NCBI GenBank assembly: GCA_965366365.1
Contig: CBDUEV010000005.1
Span: 24,112-88,111 of the forward strand
Length of the DNA stretch: 64,000 bases
From: CBDUEV01 sp965366365
GTDB taxonomy: Bacteria; Actinomycetota; Acidimicrobiia; Spongiisociales; JAENVV01
Reading direction: 5' to 3'
The translations under genes were made by a program, and so were the position numbers. The stretch's first letter is position 1; each line of letters begins with the position of its first letter. Below are positions 1 through 8,563 of this stretch, in pieces. The notes below the pieces were generated by a model. It did not search any database, was not told the DNA's origin, and was given only the letters and a program-made list of their open reading frames with translations.

Positions 1-754
1 CGGCCCCGGCCTCGAGGGTGGCCGCAATGGAGGCCTCATCGACAACCTCCCCTATTCGGTGTAGCGGCTCACGCATTGCCGAGGCAACGGCGGGACCAGG
101 CTCTATGCCGAGCTCGGAGGTGAACAGCTCGGTGCAGGCGGCCAGCTGACGTTCCGCAGCGACGTAATCTCCCGCCATTCGGTAGAGCTTGATCAACAGC
201 GCCTGGTGGTTTTCGTCGAGCGTGTTCATCGCCAGCGCTCTGGCGGCGAAAGCGATGGCATCCCGAGGTGCACCCCGCGACATCGTCGCGAGAGCGGCTT
301 CGTGAAGAATGGCCTCGGACGCGGCAGCTATATAGCGCTGTTCGGAGAGCAGCCACGACTCAAACCCTGCCGCATTGCGGACGGTGACGCCAGCCAACAA
401 GTCGTCACCGAGTCCGGGCAGGGCTACGGCGTCGATCCAACTCCCCCGGGCGAGCACGTCGACATCGACGACCGTGTCTGCTGGAAGAGTGAGGATCACG
501 GGATCACCTTCCAACGAGACTCCCTCGCCCAACCCTCGCCGTATCTCGGCCAGATTCCACCGAAGCGCCCGAAGCGGGTCCTTGGCTTCAGAGAAGAGCA
601 GGGAAGCCAGCTGTGCCCGCGTTGGGTGCCGCTCCGAGAGGAGGAGGTACGTGAGAAGGGCCCAACTCTTCCTGCTGCGGAATCGGTAACCGGCTGTGCC
701 GTGGCGATCGAGCACCGGTTGCCCAAGGAGTCTGATCGTGAGGCTCAAGGGCAC
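1..754 (-). CDS. SARP/AfsR-type transcriptional regulator (3' part beyond the window)
   Basis: Reading the minus strand from a GTG at 754 gives an unbroken frame to the window edge. The first ~90 residues look like an OmpR-type winged-helix DNA-binding domain (begins VPLSLTIRLLG). Then comes a bacterial transcriptional activator domain (BTAD) with its typical end, SELGIEPGPAVASAM, at about residues 203-217. This is the architecture of SARP regulators; larger relatives add an AAA/NB-ARC ATPase and TPR repeats, which could lie to the left. An in-frame TGA lies upstream, and GGGAGGG sits 7 bases before the GTG. The gene is divergent from the DUF4242 gene. The regulatory target is unknown. Confidence 0.85.
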   Translation of the reverse strand, partial: MPLSLTIRLLGQPVLDRHGTAGYRFRSRKSWALLTYLLLSERHPTRAQLASLLFSEAKDPLRALRWNLAEIRRGLGEGVSLEGDPVILTLPADTVVDVDVLARGSWIDAVALPGLGDDLLAGVTVRNAAGFESWLLSEQRYIAAASEAILHEAALATMSRGAPRDAIAFAARALAMNTLDENHQALLIKLYRMAGDYVAAERQLAACTELFTSELGIEPGPAVASAMREPLHRIGEVVDEASIAATLEAGA

Positions 755-777
755 AATCTCGCCCTCCCGGTCTTCGT

Positions 778-799
778 TGTCAAACGGTGTGTCAAACGG
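778..799. repeat. Two direct copies of TGTCAAACGG upstream of the SARP gene
   Basis: The 10-mer TGTCAAACGG occurs at 778-787 and again at 790-799, a 12-base period, in the gap between the divergent SARP and DUF4242 genes. SARP proteins are known to bind short direct repeats near promoters, so this could be an autoregulatory site. Their usual spacing is about 11 or 22 bases, so the fit is only approximate. Confidence 0.3.
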
Positions 800-872
800 C
801 TCCCTGTTTCCATGGGCTGATCAACAGGTCCCGGCGACTCAGAGTCGGCGACCACGATCGAAGGGAACGGCC

Positions 873-1124
873 ATGTCACTGTTCATGGATGTGCACAACA
901 TGGAAGGCGGAGTGTCCGCCGAGGACGTCGCCGGAGCGCACAGCGCGGATCTGGCCACGCAAGGTCAGCACGGCGTCGAGTACCTCAAGTACTGGGTAGA
1001 TGAGGAAGCCGGGAAGATCTTCTGCCTGGTGAACGCACCCGACGCCGAAGCGGCCAACACCGTCCACCGAGAAGCTCACGGTCTCGTCGCCGATGAGATT
1101 TATATGGTGAGCGAACACGAATAG
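873..1124 (+). CDS. DUF4242 (SCO4226-like) small protein
   Basis: This is an 83-residue protein beginning MSLFMDVHNMEGG. It matches the DUF4242 family of small alpha/beta proteins, whose Streptomyces member SCO4226 binds nickel. The pattern MDVHNMEGGV, the central LKYWVDEEAGKIFCLV strand and the AHGLVADEIYMV end are typical. Start choice: an ATG preceded by a GGGAAC purine stretch 4-9 bases upstream; a longer frame exists, but its extension is not family-like. It is divergent from the SARP gene and followed by a strong hairpin. A metal-binding or stress role is inferred only from the family. Confidence 0.8.
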   Translation: MSLFMDVHNMEGGVSAEDVAGAHSADLATQGQHGVEYLKYWVDEEAGKIFCLVNAPDAEAANTVHREAHGLVADEIYMVSEHE

Positions 1125-1132
1125 ATCTGAAT

Positions 1133-1169
1133 GCGGGCGGGACGGCGATCAGCGCCGATTCCCGCCCGC
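1133..1169 (+). terminator. GC-rich hairpin after the DUF4242 gene
   Basis: The arm GCGGGCGGGA (1133-1142) pairs with TCCCGCCCGC (1160-1169). An inner CGGCG/CGCCG stem (1143-1147 with 1153-1157) lies around a short loop. It begins 8 bases after the stop codon. There is no clear T-run, as is common for actinobacterial terminators. Confidence 0.65.
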
Positions 1170-1344
1170 TCCATCGTGCTCAGGCTGGAACCCATCGGGG
1201 ATCTTGACGATCACCGAGTGGATGATGAGGAATCCACCACCGCGAGCTGGGAACCACTTGCCCCGGCGGCGTGCCGGCCAGCTATCGGGGGTGCTCGGCG
1301 CCGGCCCGAGGCGGCCGCGCAACCCATCGCTTCGAACCAGGCGA

Positions 1345-1356
1345 TATCGTGCACCC
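1345..1356 (+). promoter_or_regulatory. Leaderless-type -10 box (TATCGT) of dinB
   Basis: TATCGT at 1345-1350 ends 6 bases before the dinB ATG at 1357, so transcription would start at or next to the start codon. No convincing -35 box is seen. Confidence 0.45.
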
Positions 1357-2553
1357 ATGGGGTTCAGTGAACCGATCATCCACATCGACATGGACGCCTT
1401 CTTCGTGGAATGTGAACGCCTCGAGAACCCCGCCCTGGTCGGCAAGCCGGTGGTGGTGGGCGGCGCAGGCAAGCGGGGAGTGGTGGCGGCCGCCTCCTAC
1501 GAAGCGCGCCGGTACGGAATCCGGTCGGCGCAACCGATGATCCGAGCTCTGCGCACCTGTCCCCAGCTCGTGGTGGTGCCACCCCGACACGACCTGTACC
1601 GCCGGGTGTCGGAACAGGTGTTTGAGATCCTCAGGGCAACGACCCCCCTTGTCGAAGGCCTGAGCATCGACGAGGCGTTCCTCGACGTGGGGGGTCTCCA
1701 CGTTCACTATCCCTCGTCGGTGGCCATCGCCGAGTCGATCCGGGCGAGCATCAAAGAGACCATCGGCATTCCTTCGTCGGCCGGAATCGCCGGCAACAAG
1801 CTTCTGGCCAAGCTCGCCTCGGACTCCGCCAAACCGGACGGCTCCCGCCATGTGCCGATCGAGCACCAGCTCGAGTTCCTCCACGCGCTGCCCGTCCGAC
1901 GGCTGTGGGGCGTCGGCGAAGCGACCTATGCGTCCCTGGAACGCTACGGGGTGCAGACGGTCGGCGACCTCGCCGCCATCCCCGAACGGCGCTTGGTGTC
2001 CGATCTGGGGGCGGTGGTTGGTCATGCGCTCTACGCCTTGGCGCAGGGTCAGGACAGCCGACCGGTGGAGCCTTCGACAGAGGTGAAATCGGTCTCGGTG
2101 GAGGTCACCTATCCGGAAGATCTGCACGATCCGGCCCAGGTGCGGGTCGAAGTACTCCGCCACGCCACCAAGGTGGGTGCCCGTCTCCGCCGGGCGGGGC
2201 TGGCGGGGAGGACGGTGAATCTGAAAGTGAGGTTCTCCGACTTCTCGACCCCGACGCGCAGCATCACCCTCGAATCCCCGACCGACGTTGCCCGCGACAT
2301 CCACCACGCCGCCCTGGACCTCCTCGAGCGGATCCCGCGGCGCGGCGTTGGCATACGCCTCCTCGGGGTTGGGGTGTCCAACCTCAGTCCGGCGTCTGCT
2401 CCCCGGCAACTGGCCACGGACCGCTCACCCAAATGGGACGACCTCGAAGCGGCGGTGTCGACGGTTCGAGAACGCTACGGCGACGAGTCCGTTGGCCCGG
2501 CCAGTCTCGGCGGGAAGACCATCGCCCCCGATTCGGCGGAACCCGCCTCATGA
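1357..2553 (+). CDS. dinB: DNA polymerase IV (Y-family translesion polymerase)
   Basis: This 398-residue Y-family polymerase copies past damaged template bases. It has the metal-binding IDMDAFF motif at residues 10-16 and SIDEAF at 103-108, then the palm and fingers. A helix-hairpin-helix thumb (RRLWGVGEATYASLERYGV) and a C-terminal little-finger domain follow. The ATG at 1357 was chosen because the family starts right before IIHIDMDAFF, and a -10 box lies just upstream. An upstream extension to 1204 is open but is not conserved in type. No beta-clamp motif was confidently read at the C-terminus. Synteny of dinB with DUF3040 and mraZ is common in Actinomycetota. Confidence 0.95.
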   Translation: MGFSEPIIHIDMDAFFVECERLENPALVGKPVVVGGAGKRGVVAAASYEARRYGIRSAQPMIRALRTCPQLVVVPPRHDLYRRVSEQVFEILRATTPLVEGLSIDEAFLDVGGLHVHYPSSVAIAESIRASIKETIGIPSSAGIAGNKLLAKLASDSAKPDGSRHVPIEHQLEFLHALPVRRLWGVGEATYASLERYGVQTVGDLAAIPERRLVSDLGAVVGHALYALAQGQDSRPVEPSTEVKSVSVEVTYPEDLHDPAQVRVEVLRHATKVGARLRRAGLAGRTVNLKVRFSDFSTPTRSITLESPTDVARDIHHAALDLLERIPRRGVGIRLLGVGVSNLSPASAPRQLATDRSPKWDDLEAAVSTVRERYGDESVGPASLGGKTIAPDSAEPAS

Positions 2554-2570
2554 TTTTCTCCAACTCTTTG

Positions 2571-2598
2571 TTTCCACAACTCCGCATCCTCGTATAAT
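2571..2598 (+). promoter_or_regulatory. Promoter of the DUF3040 gene
   Basis: A consensus TATAAT -10 lies at 2593-2598. A TTTCCA -35-like element lies at 2571-2576 with a 16-base spacer. The predicted transcript starts near 2605, giving a leader of about 45 bases before the ATG at 2652. The stretch is locally AT-rich compared with its surroundings. Confidence 0.65.
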
Positions 2599-2651
2599 GT
2601 GCGAACACGTGCACGAACGGACGGTTCGGTCACGAATGGGGAGCAGCACGT

Positions 2652-2999
2652 ATGGGGCTTGACGACAGAGAGCAGCGAATCCTCGCCGAGATAGAACGAA
2701 GGTTCTACGAGGAAGACCCGGATCTCGCTGACGCCGTGCGCAACATCACCCGGGCGGCTTCGTCCCGGTGGCGTTTCCGCCTGGCCATTCTCGGTACCGT
2801 CGTCGGCCTGGTCATCGCCCTGGGTTCGGTGCTCTGGAACACCTGGGTGGCGCTGGGTGGATTCGTGCTTCTCGTCGTCTCGGCGGCCACCCTCATCCAG
2901 GGCCTTCGCTTGCGCAGCGGCAAACTCGACACCGTCTCGACAGGCGTCGCGCGAACTTTTGCCGACCGCTTCAAACGCCGCCCCCCGTTTGAGCGCTAG
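2652..2999 (+). CDS. DUF3040 membrane protein
   Basis: This 115-residue protein begins MGLDDREQRILAEIERRFYE, the hallmark of DUF3040 proteins found next to the actinobacterial dcw cluster. Two adjacent membrane helices (about residues 45-62 and 68-86) are followed by a basic C-terminal tail. The function is unknown; the position near mraZ suggests a link to envelope or division. A GGGGAG ribosome-binding site precedes the ATG. Confidence 0.85.
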   Translation: MGLDDREQRILAEIERRFYEEDPDLADAVRNITRAASSRWRFRLAILGTVVGLVIALGSVLWNTWVALGGFVLLVVSAATLIQGLRLRSGKLDTVSTGVARTFADRFKRRPPFER

Positions 3000-3008
3000 G
3001 GTGCGTTC

Positions 3009-3029
3009 GAGGGCGCTAAAGTAGCCCTC
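3009..3029 (+). terminator. Small hairpin after the DUF3040 gene
   Basis: GAGGGC (3009-3014) pairs with GCCCTC (3024-3029) around a 9-base loop, 9 bases beyond the DUF3040 stop. It has only six base pairs and no T-run, so it is a weak terminator or attenuator candidate. Confidence 0.35.
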
Positions 3030-3128
3030 CGTTGCGACGTCGGACTGGCCCGACGAACCGATCTCGGGGATCGCAGAGGTAGAGCGGCTCAACCCCTTTT
3101 GGCAGCCGCGGTGACGTGTGGGAGAGAA

Positions 3129-3611
3129 ATGCAGGACGGATTCACGGCGCAGCAGGCGTCAAAGCTGACAGGTTGTTCACAGCACCAGCTTCGATATTGG
3201 GATCGAGTCGATCTCGTCCGGCCCACGGTGCAAGGCACCGGCGGTCGACCCGGGGTGCGGCGCCTCTACAACTTCCGGGACCTCGTTGCGTTGCGCGTCG
3301 TCCGGAGTCTGCTCGACAACGGCATGTCGGTGCAGCGGGTTCGGCGGGCATGGGATTACCTGCGCCGCAACGCCGACATGGATGTTCACCTGGCCGACGT
3401 GAAGCTGGTCACGGACGGCATCTCCATCTTCCGGGTGGCCGCCAACGACGACCAGCTTCTGGACGCACTCAAAGAAGGGCAGCTCGCCTTCTTCGTGGCG
3501 ATCGACACGATCGCCCGAGAGGTTGAAGAAGATGTCACCCGCTTCGAGCTGGACCGCGAACAGTTCCTCGATGTGCTCCGTCGAGTCGAAGAGGACGTCG
3601 CCAACGGCTGA
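3129..3611 (+). CDS. MerR-family transcriptional regulator
   Basis: This 160-residue protein has an N-terminal MerR winged helix: FTAQQASKLTGCSQHQLRYW, then DLVRP and a wing region ending RRLYNFRDLVALRVV. A recognition and coiled-coil segment follows. No cysteine pair for metal sensing is apparent in the C-terminal part, which ends in an acidic helix (about residues 125-160). The ATG at 3129 follows GGGAGAGA; an upstream TTG would add ten non-family residues. It converges on the tgpA-like gene. Regulators of this shape resemble HspR/BldC-type helix-turn-helix proteins. The target is unknown. Confidence 0.85.
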   Translation: MQDGFTAQQASKLTGCSQHQLRYWDRVDLVRPTVQGTGGRPGVRRLYNFRDLVALRVVRSLLDNGMSVQRVRRAWDYLRRNADMDVHLADVKLVTDGISIFRVAANDDQLLDALKEGQLAFFVAIDTIAREVEEDVTRFELDREQFLDVLRRVEEDVANG

Positions 3612-3638
3612 AGACTCTCCGTCTCCGGTCCGACCCGT

Positions 3639-6026
3639 TCAGAGCCGCCGGAGCGACCGCAGGGTCCACCAAGACCGGAAGCGCGCCCAGCGCCCGTAAC
3701 GATTCCGGAGAGCCGTCTCAGTCGCCGAGAAGGATCGCATACCCTGGCTGACCTCCCGGTGCGTCAACTCTGCCGTGGCCGCAAACGTCTGCTTCGTGCG
3801 TACCATGGCCAGCGGCGTGAGCGACGGCTCCACCTGTTGCGCCACCTCGAGCGGGGTGCGATCGCCCGAAATGGGCTGCTGCAGGTCGGTGAGCCGATCG
3901 ACGATCTCCTGCCACGCCGCGTCGATGTTGCCGCGATGGATGCGATACATCCGAACCCGTCTGCGAATCAGCTTGAAGAGCGGGACCAGCGCGAAGAGAC
4001 TCAGCGCAGCCGGAACACGCCAGAACCAGTCAGGCAGAGAGAAGCCCGAGTCATTCGAGACAGGGCTCTGCGAACTTCCCTCCGTCCCGGCGAACTCGTC
4101 GAGGCTCGCCAGATACTCCTGCAGCGGCAACTGATTGGGGCCGAACAGGGGCACACCCGAGAACGCGTCGGGGTCGACCCGGGGGTCGATCACCGTCTGG
4201 AGGGGGGCGAGAGCGAGGGCGTAGTCCCGGGGCTCGAACGCCAAATCCTCGACAGTGGCCGGGTTGATGCCATCGCCCCGTGGGGTGGGATCGAAGCGAG
4301 TCCAACCGTGGTTGTCGATCCACAGTTCCACCCAGGCATGGGCGTTGCGTTGCCGGACCACGATGACTCCATCGGGACCGGCTTCCCCCGGGGTGAAACC
4401 CAGCACGACGCGGGAGGGGATCTCGACCATGCGGGCCATGACCGCCATCCCGGTGGCGAATTGTTCGCAGTACCCCCTCCTGAAGTTCGGGCTTTCGGGG
4501 TCGAAAAGCCAGGCGGCCAAGTCGGTGGCAGCGTGGCCGGCGTCGATATCGACCGTGTAGCGGAACTCACCGGAGTCGCGGTAGAACGCTTCCAGTAGCA
4601 AAGCCCGTTCGAAATCGGTTGTCCCGTTGGCGGTGATCTCCTCGGCGAGATCCTTGATCCGGACCTCCACCTCCTCGGGCAACGCCAGATACTCGGCGAT
4701 GTTCTGCGGGCGCAGGCGAGGCAGCGTCTGAGGTGACGGAGCTCCTAGGAACTGCCCGTCATCGGCGGCGAGGGCAAACATCGGCGAGAGCTGGCCGCCC
4801 ACCGAGGCCAGGGCCGCCAGTGAGTCGTTGGGGACTTCCGACCGGATCGAATATTGCAGCCCACGGAACGTCAACGCGTCGAAGTTGAGGGCACCGTCCT
4901 CGCGGATCTCGAAAGTCTGGTCGAGGAGGTCGTTGCTCGTCAGCATGTCGATGGGGGAGTAGGCGGCCGGGAGGTAGTTCTGGCGCAGTGATTCGATCCG
5001 GATGACCTGATCCACGATGCGGGTGTTGCCCTGGTAGGCGTGGTCTCCTCGTTCCCATGGCGACCCCGGTTCGTCACGCTTGGTGGGAAGAGCTCCGGGA
5101 TACCAGTTCGTTCCGTCGTACTTCTCGAGGGTGATCAAACGCCAGTAGAGGTCCGAGGCGTCCACGTCGTCGCCCACCCTCGCCACGAACACCGGCTCCT
5201 CGCTGAGTGTCAGCAGGTCGGTCTGTACGGTCGACACGAACAAGTTGTAGGACACGCCTCCGGAGATCCCATTGCCGATCCCGTTGCGGGTCCTCCAATC
5301 GAGAAGACCCTGCTCGGGCACCGATTCGTCGATGGTGAGCCCACCGGCCACCGAGGAGAGCACCAGCACCCCCAGGAAGAGAACCGGAAGTGCATAAGCC
5401 GTCCGGGGAACCAGATTGCCGCGCGTCGAACGGAGGCGACCCATCCCACGACTGCGCTCGTCGAGCACGGCCGCCCCCAGCGCGGCGGCCAGCAAGACCA
5501 TGAAGACGAGAGGCCATATCCAACCCGAGCTCGCCCTGTCGATCGTGGCGAGCTGGAGGTAGAAGAGAAGAGGCGGCAGGAGACCGAGCAGAGGGCGACC
5601 GTTGGAGAGCGCCCAGGTCAGCAGCATCCCACAGGACCAATACACCCAGGCGATGACCGCCACCAGGCCGCCCACCGGTACGACCGGGGCCGATCCGTAG
5701 CGGATCAGCTCGACGGCAAAGCCGAGCTCCTCGGCCAGGGCGTTGGCCGTGTCGGCCGTGGGGATGAACCCGAACGTCACCGTCTCGGGAGCCACGATCA
5801 GGCCCGTGGCGACCACGAAACCGATCGCGTTGACCAACAGAATGGCCGGCGTGGAGAGGCGGTAGGTGGTGGCCGCCCAGGTCACCACCAACCCGAGGAG
5901 AAAGGACGCCAGGAGGACCGCCTGCCACGATGGTCCCACCTCGCTCGATCGAAGGAGCCGGGCCAGCCGGAACAGCGAAACGGTGACGGCAGTGGTGCCG
6001 ACTATCCAGGAGAGGCGGTAGCCCAT
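3639..6026 (-). CDS. TgpA-like membrane transglutaminase
   Basis: This 795-residue protein resembles TgpA/DUF3488 transglutaminases. The N-terminal ~200 residues contain about six or seven membrane helices. A large extracytoplasmic region follows, with a papain-like transglutaminase core whose triad is visible: Cys520 in RGYCEQFATG, His563 in NAHAWVELW and Asp579 in RFDPTP. One more helix (about residues 660-680) precedes a cytoplasmic DUF4129-like tail. The 5' end overlaps the DUF58 gene by 25 bases, so MoxR, DUF58 and this protein form one operon. Related triads act in envelope or protein maturation; the substrate here is unknown. Confidence 0.88.
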   Translation of the reverse strand: MGYRLSWIVGTTAVTVSLFRLARLLRSSEVGPSWQAVLLASFLLGLVVTWAATTYRLSTPAILLVNAIGFVVATGLIVAPETVTFGFIPTADTANALAEELGFAVELIRYGSAPVVPVGGLVAVIAWVYWSCGMLLTWALSNGRPLLGLLPPLLFYLQLATIDRASSGWIWPLVFMVLLAAALGAAVLDERSRGMGRLRSTRGNLVPRTAYALPVLFLGVLVLSSVAGGLTIDESVPEQGLLDWRTRNGIGNGISGGVSYNLFVSTVQTDLLTLSEEPVFVARVGDDVDASDLYWRLITLEKYDGTNWYPGALPTKRDEPGSPWERGDHAYQGNTRIVDQVIRIESLRQNYLPAAYSPIDMLTSNDLLDQTFEIREDGALNFDALTFRGLQYSIRSEVPNDSLAALASVGGQLSPMFALAADDGQFLGAPSPQTLPRLRPQNIAEYLALPEEVEVRIKDLAEEITANGTTDFERALLLEAFYRDSGEFRYTVDIDAGHAATDLAAWLFDPESPNFRRGYCEQFATGMAVMARMVEIPSRVVLGFTPGEAGPDGVIVVRQRNAHAWVELWIDNHGWTRFDPTPRGDGINPATVEDLAFEPRDYALALAPLQTVIDPRVDPDAFSGVPLFGPNQLPLQEYLASLDEFAGTEGSSQSPVSNDSGFSLPDWFWRVPAALSLFALVPLFKLIRRRVRMYRIHRGNIDAAWQEIVDRLTDLQQPISGDRTPLEVAQQVEPSLTPLAMVRTKQTFAATAELTHREVSQGMRSFSATETALRNRYGRWARFRSWWTLRSLRRL

Positions 6027-7204
6027 GATCTATTCGTGGCCGCGACCCAGGCGGGCGCCCAGGACTCTTCGGGTGTGATCGTCACGGTGACGGCGCCGGC
6101 ATGCTGGAAACCGTCCAAGCCCGTTGCCGAGATTGCCTGTTTCGACCCGTCATCGATCACCGAGAGGAGGATGGTGCTGGGGTAGTCCGTGGAGAGCATC
6201 CGTTGCGCCGAGAGAAGGTCATCGTCGGGAGTCCCGGTCACGATGATCAGGGCGCCGCCCCGCCCGGTTCGCTGGAGTCGGGCGCACGCCGCCCGGATGT
6301 CGAGCCGGTCGTGCGGTTCCACCACGGCGAGCGCCTCCATGCCGCGCTGATATTGCCTTCCCTCGGAGGCGAGGATCGACGTCAACCCGGTCGAGAAATC
6401 GGCGTCGTAGCCCGACCGGTAGAGGTGGCGGAGAAGCGAGGCCGCCCCCTGGACCGCCTTCTCGAAGGCAGCCGGGGTCTGGTAACGCCCTGAGCGAGGG
6501 TCAAAGAGGACGAGGGCCTGCGACTGCCAGGGAGTTTCGAGCTGACGGATCATGAGCTGATCCCGTTTGGCCGAACTCGGCCAGTGGACGTGGCGCAGGT
6601 CGTCCCCGTGCCGGTAGTCGCGCAGGGTGAAGAAGTCCTCGCCTCCCATGTGGGAGAACTCGGGTCGGGCCGCCTGGTGGGATGGATCACGACCTCGGGT
6701 GATGGGGAAGCCCTCGAGATCCTCGACAGATGGATAGACGATGAGCCGATCGGACAGACCGGTATCGCCGCCCTCTGTAGTCAGATGGAGCGGATCGGAG
6801 ACAGTGACAGAGGCAGGACCCACCTGGTACACGCCCCGCGGCCTGCAGAGAATCTGATAGGTCGCCCGGGCGGCGTCGCCGCTGCCGATGGACGAGGCGG
6901 CGAAACGGGCCGAGCCGAGGCCGATCACCTTGTCCTCCACGACCGGGTTGGGAAGTGGCCAGCGACCACGGTTGAAGACGGTGGCCTCGACAATGGCGTG
7001 ATCTCCCTCGTGGACGAGTGTCGGTGCCAGCCTGCGCACCACCTCCACCCGAGGCCGGAGAAGCCGGACCATCAGCGCTGACAACCCGGTGCCGCCGGTC
7101 AGAAGGAGGGCGGCGGTGAGGAGTTCCAGTTCACCGAGGCCCAGCCAGAGCAATCCGAGCGCCGCACTGGCGCCGAGCGCCGCCCAGCCTCGCTGGGTGA
7201 GCAT
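6002..7204 (-). CDS. DUF58 protein (MoxR-associated, vWA-like)
   Basis: This 400-residue protein begins MLTQRGWAALG, followed by two close hydrophobic helices (about residues 8-45) and a beta-rich stretch. The DUF58 signature GGEDFFTLRDYRHGDD and the nearby VHWPSSAKRDQLMIRQ follow, then a von Willebrand A-like half (QALVLFDPRSG). The ATG overlaps the MoxR stop as TGATG, which shows translational coupling and fixes the start; a longer upstream frame is a shadow of moxR. DUF58 proteins are thought to act with MoxR ATPases as chaperone partners. Confidence 0.9.
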   Translation of the reverse strand: MLTQRGWAALGASAALGLLWLGLGELELLTAALLLTGGTGLSALMVRLLRPRVEVVRRLAPTLVHEGDHAIVEATVFNRGRWPLPNPVVEDKVIGLGSARFAASSIGSGDAARATYQILCRPRGVYQVGPASVTVSDPLHLTTEGGDTGLSDRLIVYPSVEDLEGFPITRGRDPSHQAARPEFSHMGGEDFFTLRDYRHGDDLRHVHWPSSAKRDQLMIRQLETPWQSQALVLFDPRSGRYQTPAAFEKAVQGAASLLRHLYRSGYDADFSTGLTSILASEGRQYQRGMEALAVVEPHDRLDIRAACARLQRTGRGGALIIVTGTPDDDLLSAQRMLSTDYPSTILLSVIDDGSKQAISATGLDGFQHAGAVTVTITPEESWAPAWVAATNRSWATASPG

Positions 7205-8184
7205 CAGCCGGGATCTCGAACGGTGGGAACCTTGAGTCCGGACAACACCGAATCGATGACGTCCGGCACTTTGGTGCCCCGCATGTGCGCTTCGGGGCGA
7301 AGAGCCAGGCGATGGCCGAGGACGGTGGGGGCTAGCTCTTTGACGTCGTCGGGGGCGACGAACGAGCGGCCGTCCATGGCGGCGCGAGCCCTGGCGACCC
7401 TCTGCAGGAAGAGCGTCGACCGTGGGGAAGCGCCCAGCAGGAGTTCGTTGTGGTGGCGGGTGGCCTCGACCAGGTCGACGATGAACGCCTTGATCGTGTC
7501 GGCGACGTGCACCTTTCGGGCGACATGGATCATCCGGAGCACGTCCTCGGCGCTCACCACGGCGTCGAGGGTGTCGAAGGTGGATTGGACGCCGTGCGTG
7601 TCGAGAATCTCGAGTGACTTGGCTCGGTCGGGGTAGCCGACGACCAGACGCATCATGAACCGATCCAGTTGCGCCTCGGGGAGGGGATAGGTCCCTTCGT
7701 GCTCGAGCGGGTTCTGAGTGGCGACCACCATGAATGGCGGGTGGAGCACGCGGGTGGTGCCCTCGGTGGTCACCTGGCGTTCTTCCATCGCTTCCAGGAG
7801 GGCGGCTTGTGTCTTGGGGCTGGCTCGGTTGATCTCGTCGCCGACCACGATATTGGCAAAAATGGCTCCCGGCTTGAACTCGAACTCCGACGACTGCCGA
7901 TTCCAAACCGACACGCCCGTGATGTCTGAGGGGAGGAGATCGGGTGTGAATTGGATCCGCTGGAAAGAGCAGTCGATCGACCTGGCCAGGCTCTTGGCGA
8001 GCTGCGTCTTGCCGACCCCGGGGACGTCCTCGATGAGGAGGTGGCCCTCGGCGATGAGGCAGGAGACCATCAGTTCGATGACCTCACGCTTGCCCTGAAT
8101 GACCTGCTCGATGTTCCGCACGATGCGATCGAAGGTGGTGGTATACCAGCCGATATCCTGCGCTTCGAGGGCGGGAGCTGTCAC
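7204..8184 (-). CDS. MoxR-family AAA+ ATPase
   Basis: This 326-residue AAA+ ATPase has a Walker A EDVPGVGKT at about 52-60 and a Walker B/sensor region VVGDEINRASPKTQAALLEAMEE. The MoxR-typical ATQNPLEHEGTYPLPEAQLDRF is also present (read in two parts). A C-terminal lid domain follows. The GTG at 8184 is chosen because GGAGG lies 7 bases upstream; upstream in-frame codons encode an atypical Arg-rich stretch. It is the first gene of the MoxR-DUF58-transglutaminase operon. MoxR proteins are metal-insertion or folding chaperones for partner complexes. Confidence 0.93.
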   Translation of the reverse strand: MTAPALEAQDIGWYTTTFDRIVRNIEQVIQGKREVIELMVSCLIAEGHLLIEDVPGVGKTQLAKSLARSIDCSFQRIQFTPDLLPSDITGVSVWNRQSSEFEFKPGAIFANIVVGDEINRASPKTQAALLEAMEERQVTTEGTTRVLHPPFMVVATQNPLEHEGTYPLPEAQLDRFMMRLVVGYPDRAKSLEILDTHGVQSTFDTLDAVVSAEDVLRMIHVARKVHVADTIKAFIVDLVEATRHHNELLLGASPRSTLFLQRVARARAAMDGRSFVAPDDVKELAPTVLGHRLALRPEAHMRGTKVPDVIDSVLSGLKVPTVRDPG

Positions 8185-8307
8185 CAATGGTCCTCCAGGT
8201 CGGTTGGTTGCGGGCCACCAGCCTATCAAAGGCTCAGGTCTGTGCACTCTGGAATGCCGCCGCCGCAGGCATCGATTCTCACGTTCTGTGGCCGGAGACG
8301 GGCGCCG

Positions 8308-8320
8308 TATACTGCGGCGC
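8308..8320 (+). promoter_or_regulatory. Leaderless-type -10 box (TATACT) of the 80-residue gene
   Basis: TATACT at 8308-8313 lies 7 bases before the ATG at 8321. TTCTGT at 8284-8289 is a weak -35 candidate with an 18-base spacer. No Shine-Dalgarno sequence is present. Confidence 0.5.
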
Positions 8321-8563
8321 ATGTCCACTGGTCCGGCGCTTTCGACCCAGGTCGTCTTGGCCGTCATACGCCATCCTTCCGTGTGGGGTGAAGCACTCCG
8401 CGTGGGGTGGGCCGTCTCACCGAAGCTGATGCCCGTTCCCCACGGTCCGTATCTCCGCTGGCGTGCGATGACCGCGTACGGGAACGCCGATCAATCGTTC
8501 CGCTCCGACGACCTCATCGAATACCTGCGGTGGAGAAGACGCATGCGCAAAGGATCGCCGTGA
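8321..8563 (+). CDS. Conserved-looking small protein of unknown function
   Basis: This 80-residue protein begins MSTGPALSTQVVLAVIRHP and contains PSVWGEALRVGWAVSPKLMP and a basic end, EYLRWRRRMRKGSP. I do not recognise a named domain. It has no signal peptide or clear membrane helix. The start is supported by a -10 box 7 bases upstream, and its stop overlaps the next gene as GTGA, so the two are translationally coupled. It is divergent from the MoxR operon. Confidence 0.65.
   Translation: MSTGPALSTQVVLAVIRHPSVWGEALRVGWAVSPKLMPVPHGPYLRWRAMTAYGNADQSFRSDDLIEYLRWRRRMRKGSP

Noticed and set aside
206..820. Plus-strand frames in the first 800 bases
   Set aside because: The minus strand encodes a SARP regulator with a clear BTAD motif over the same bases.
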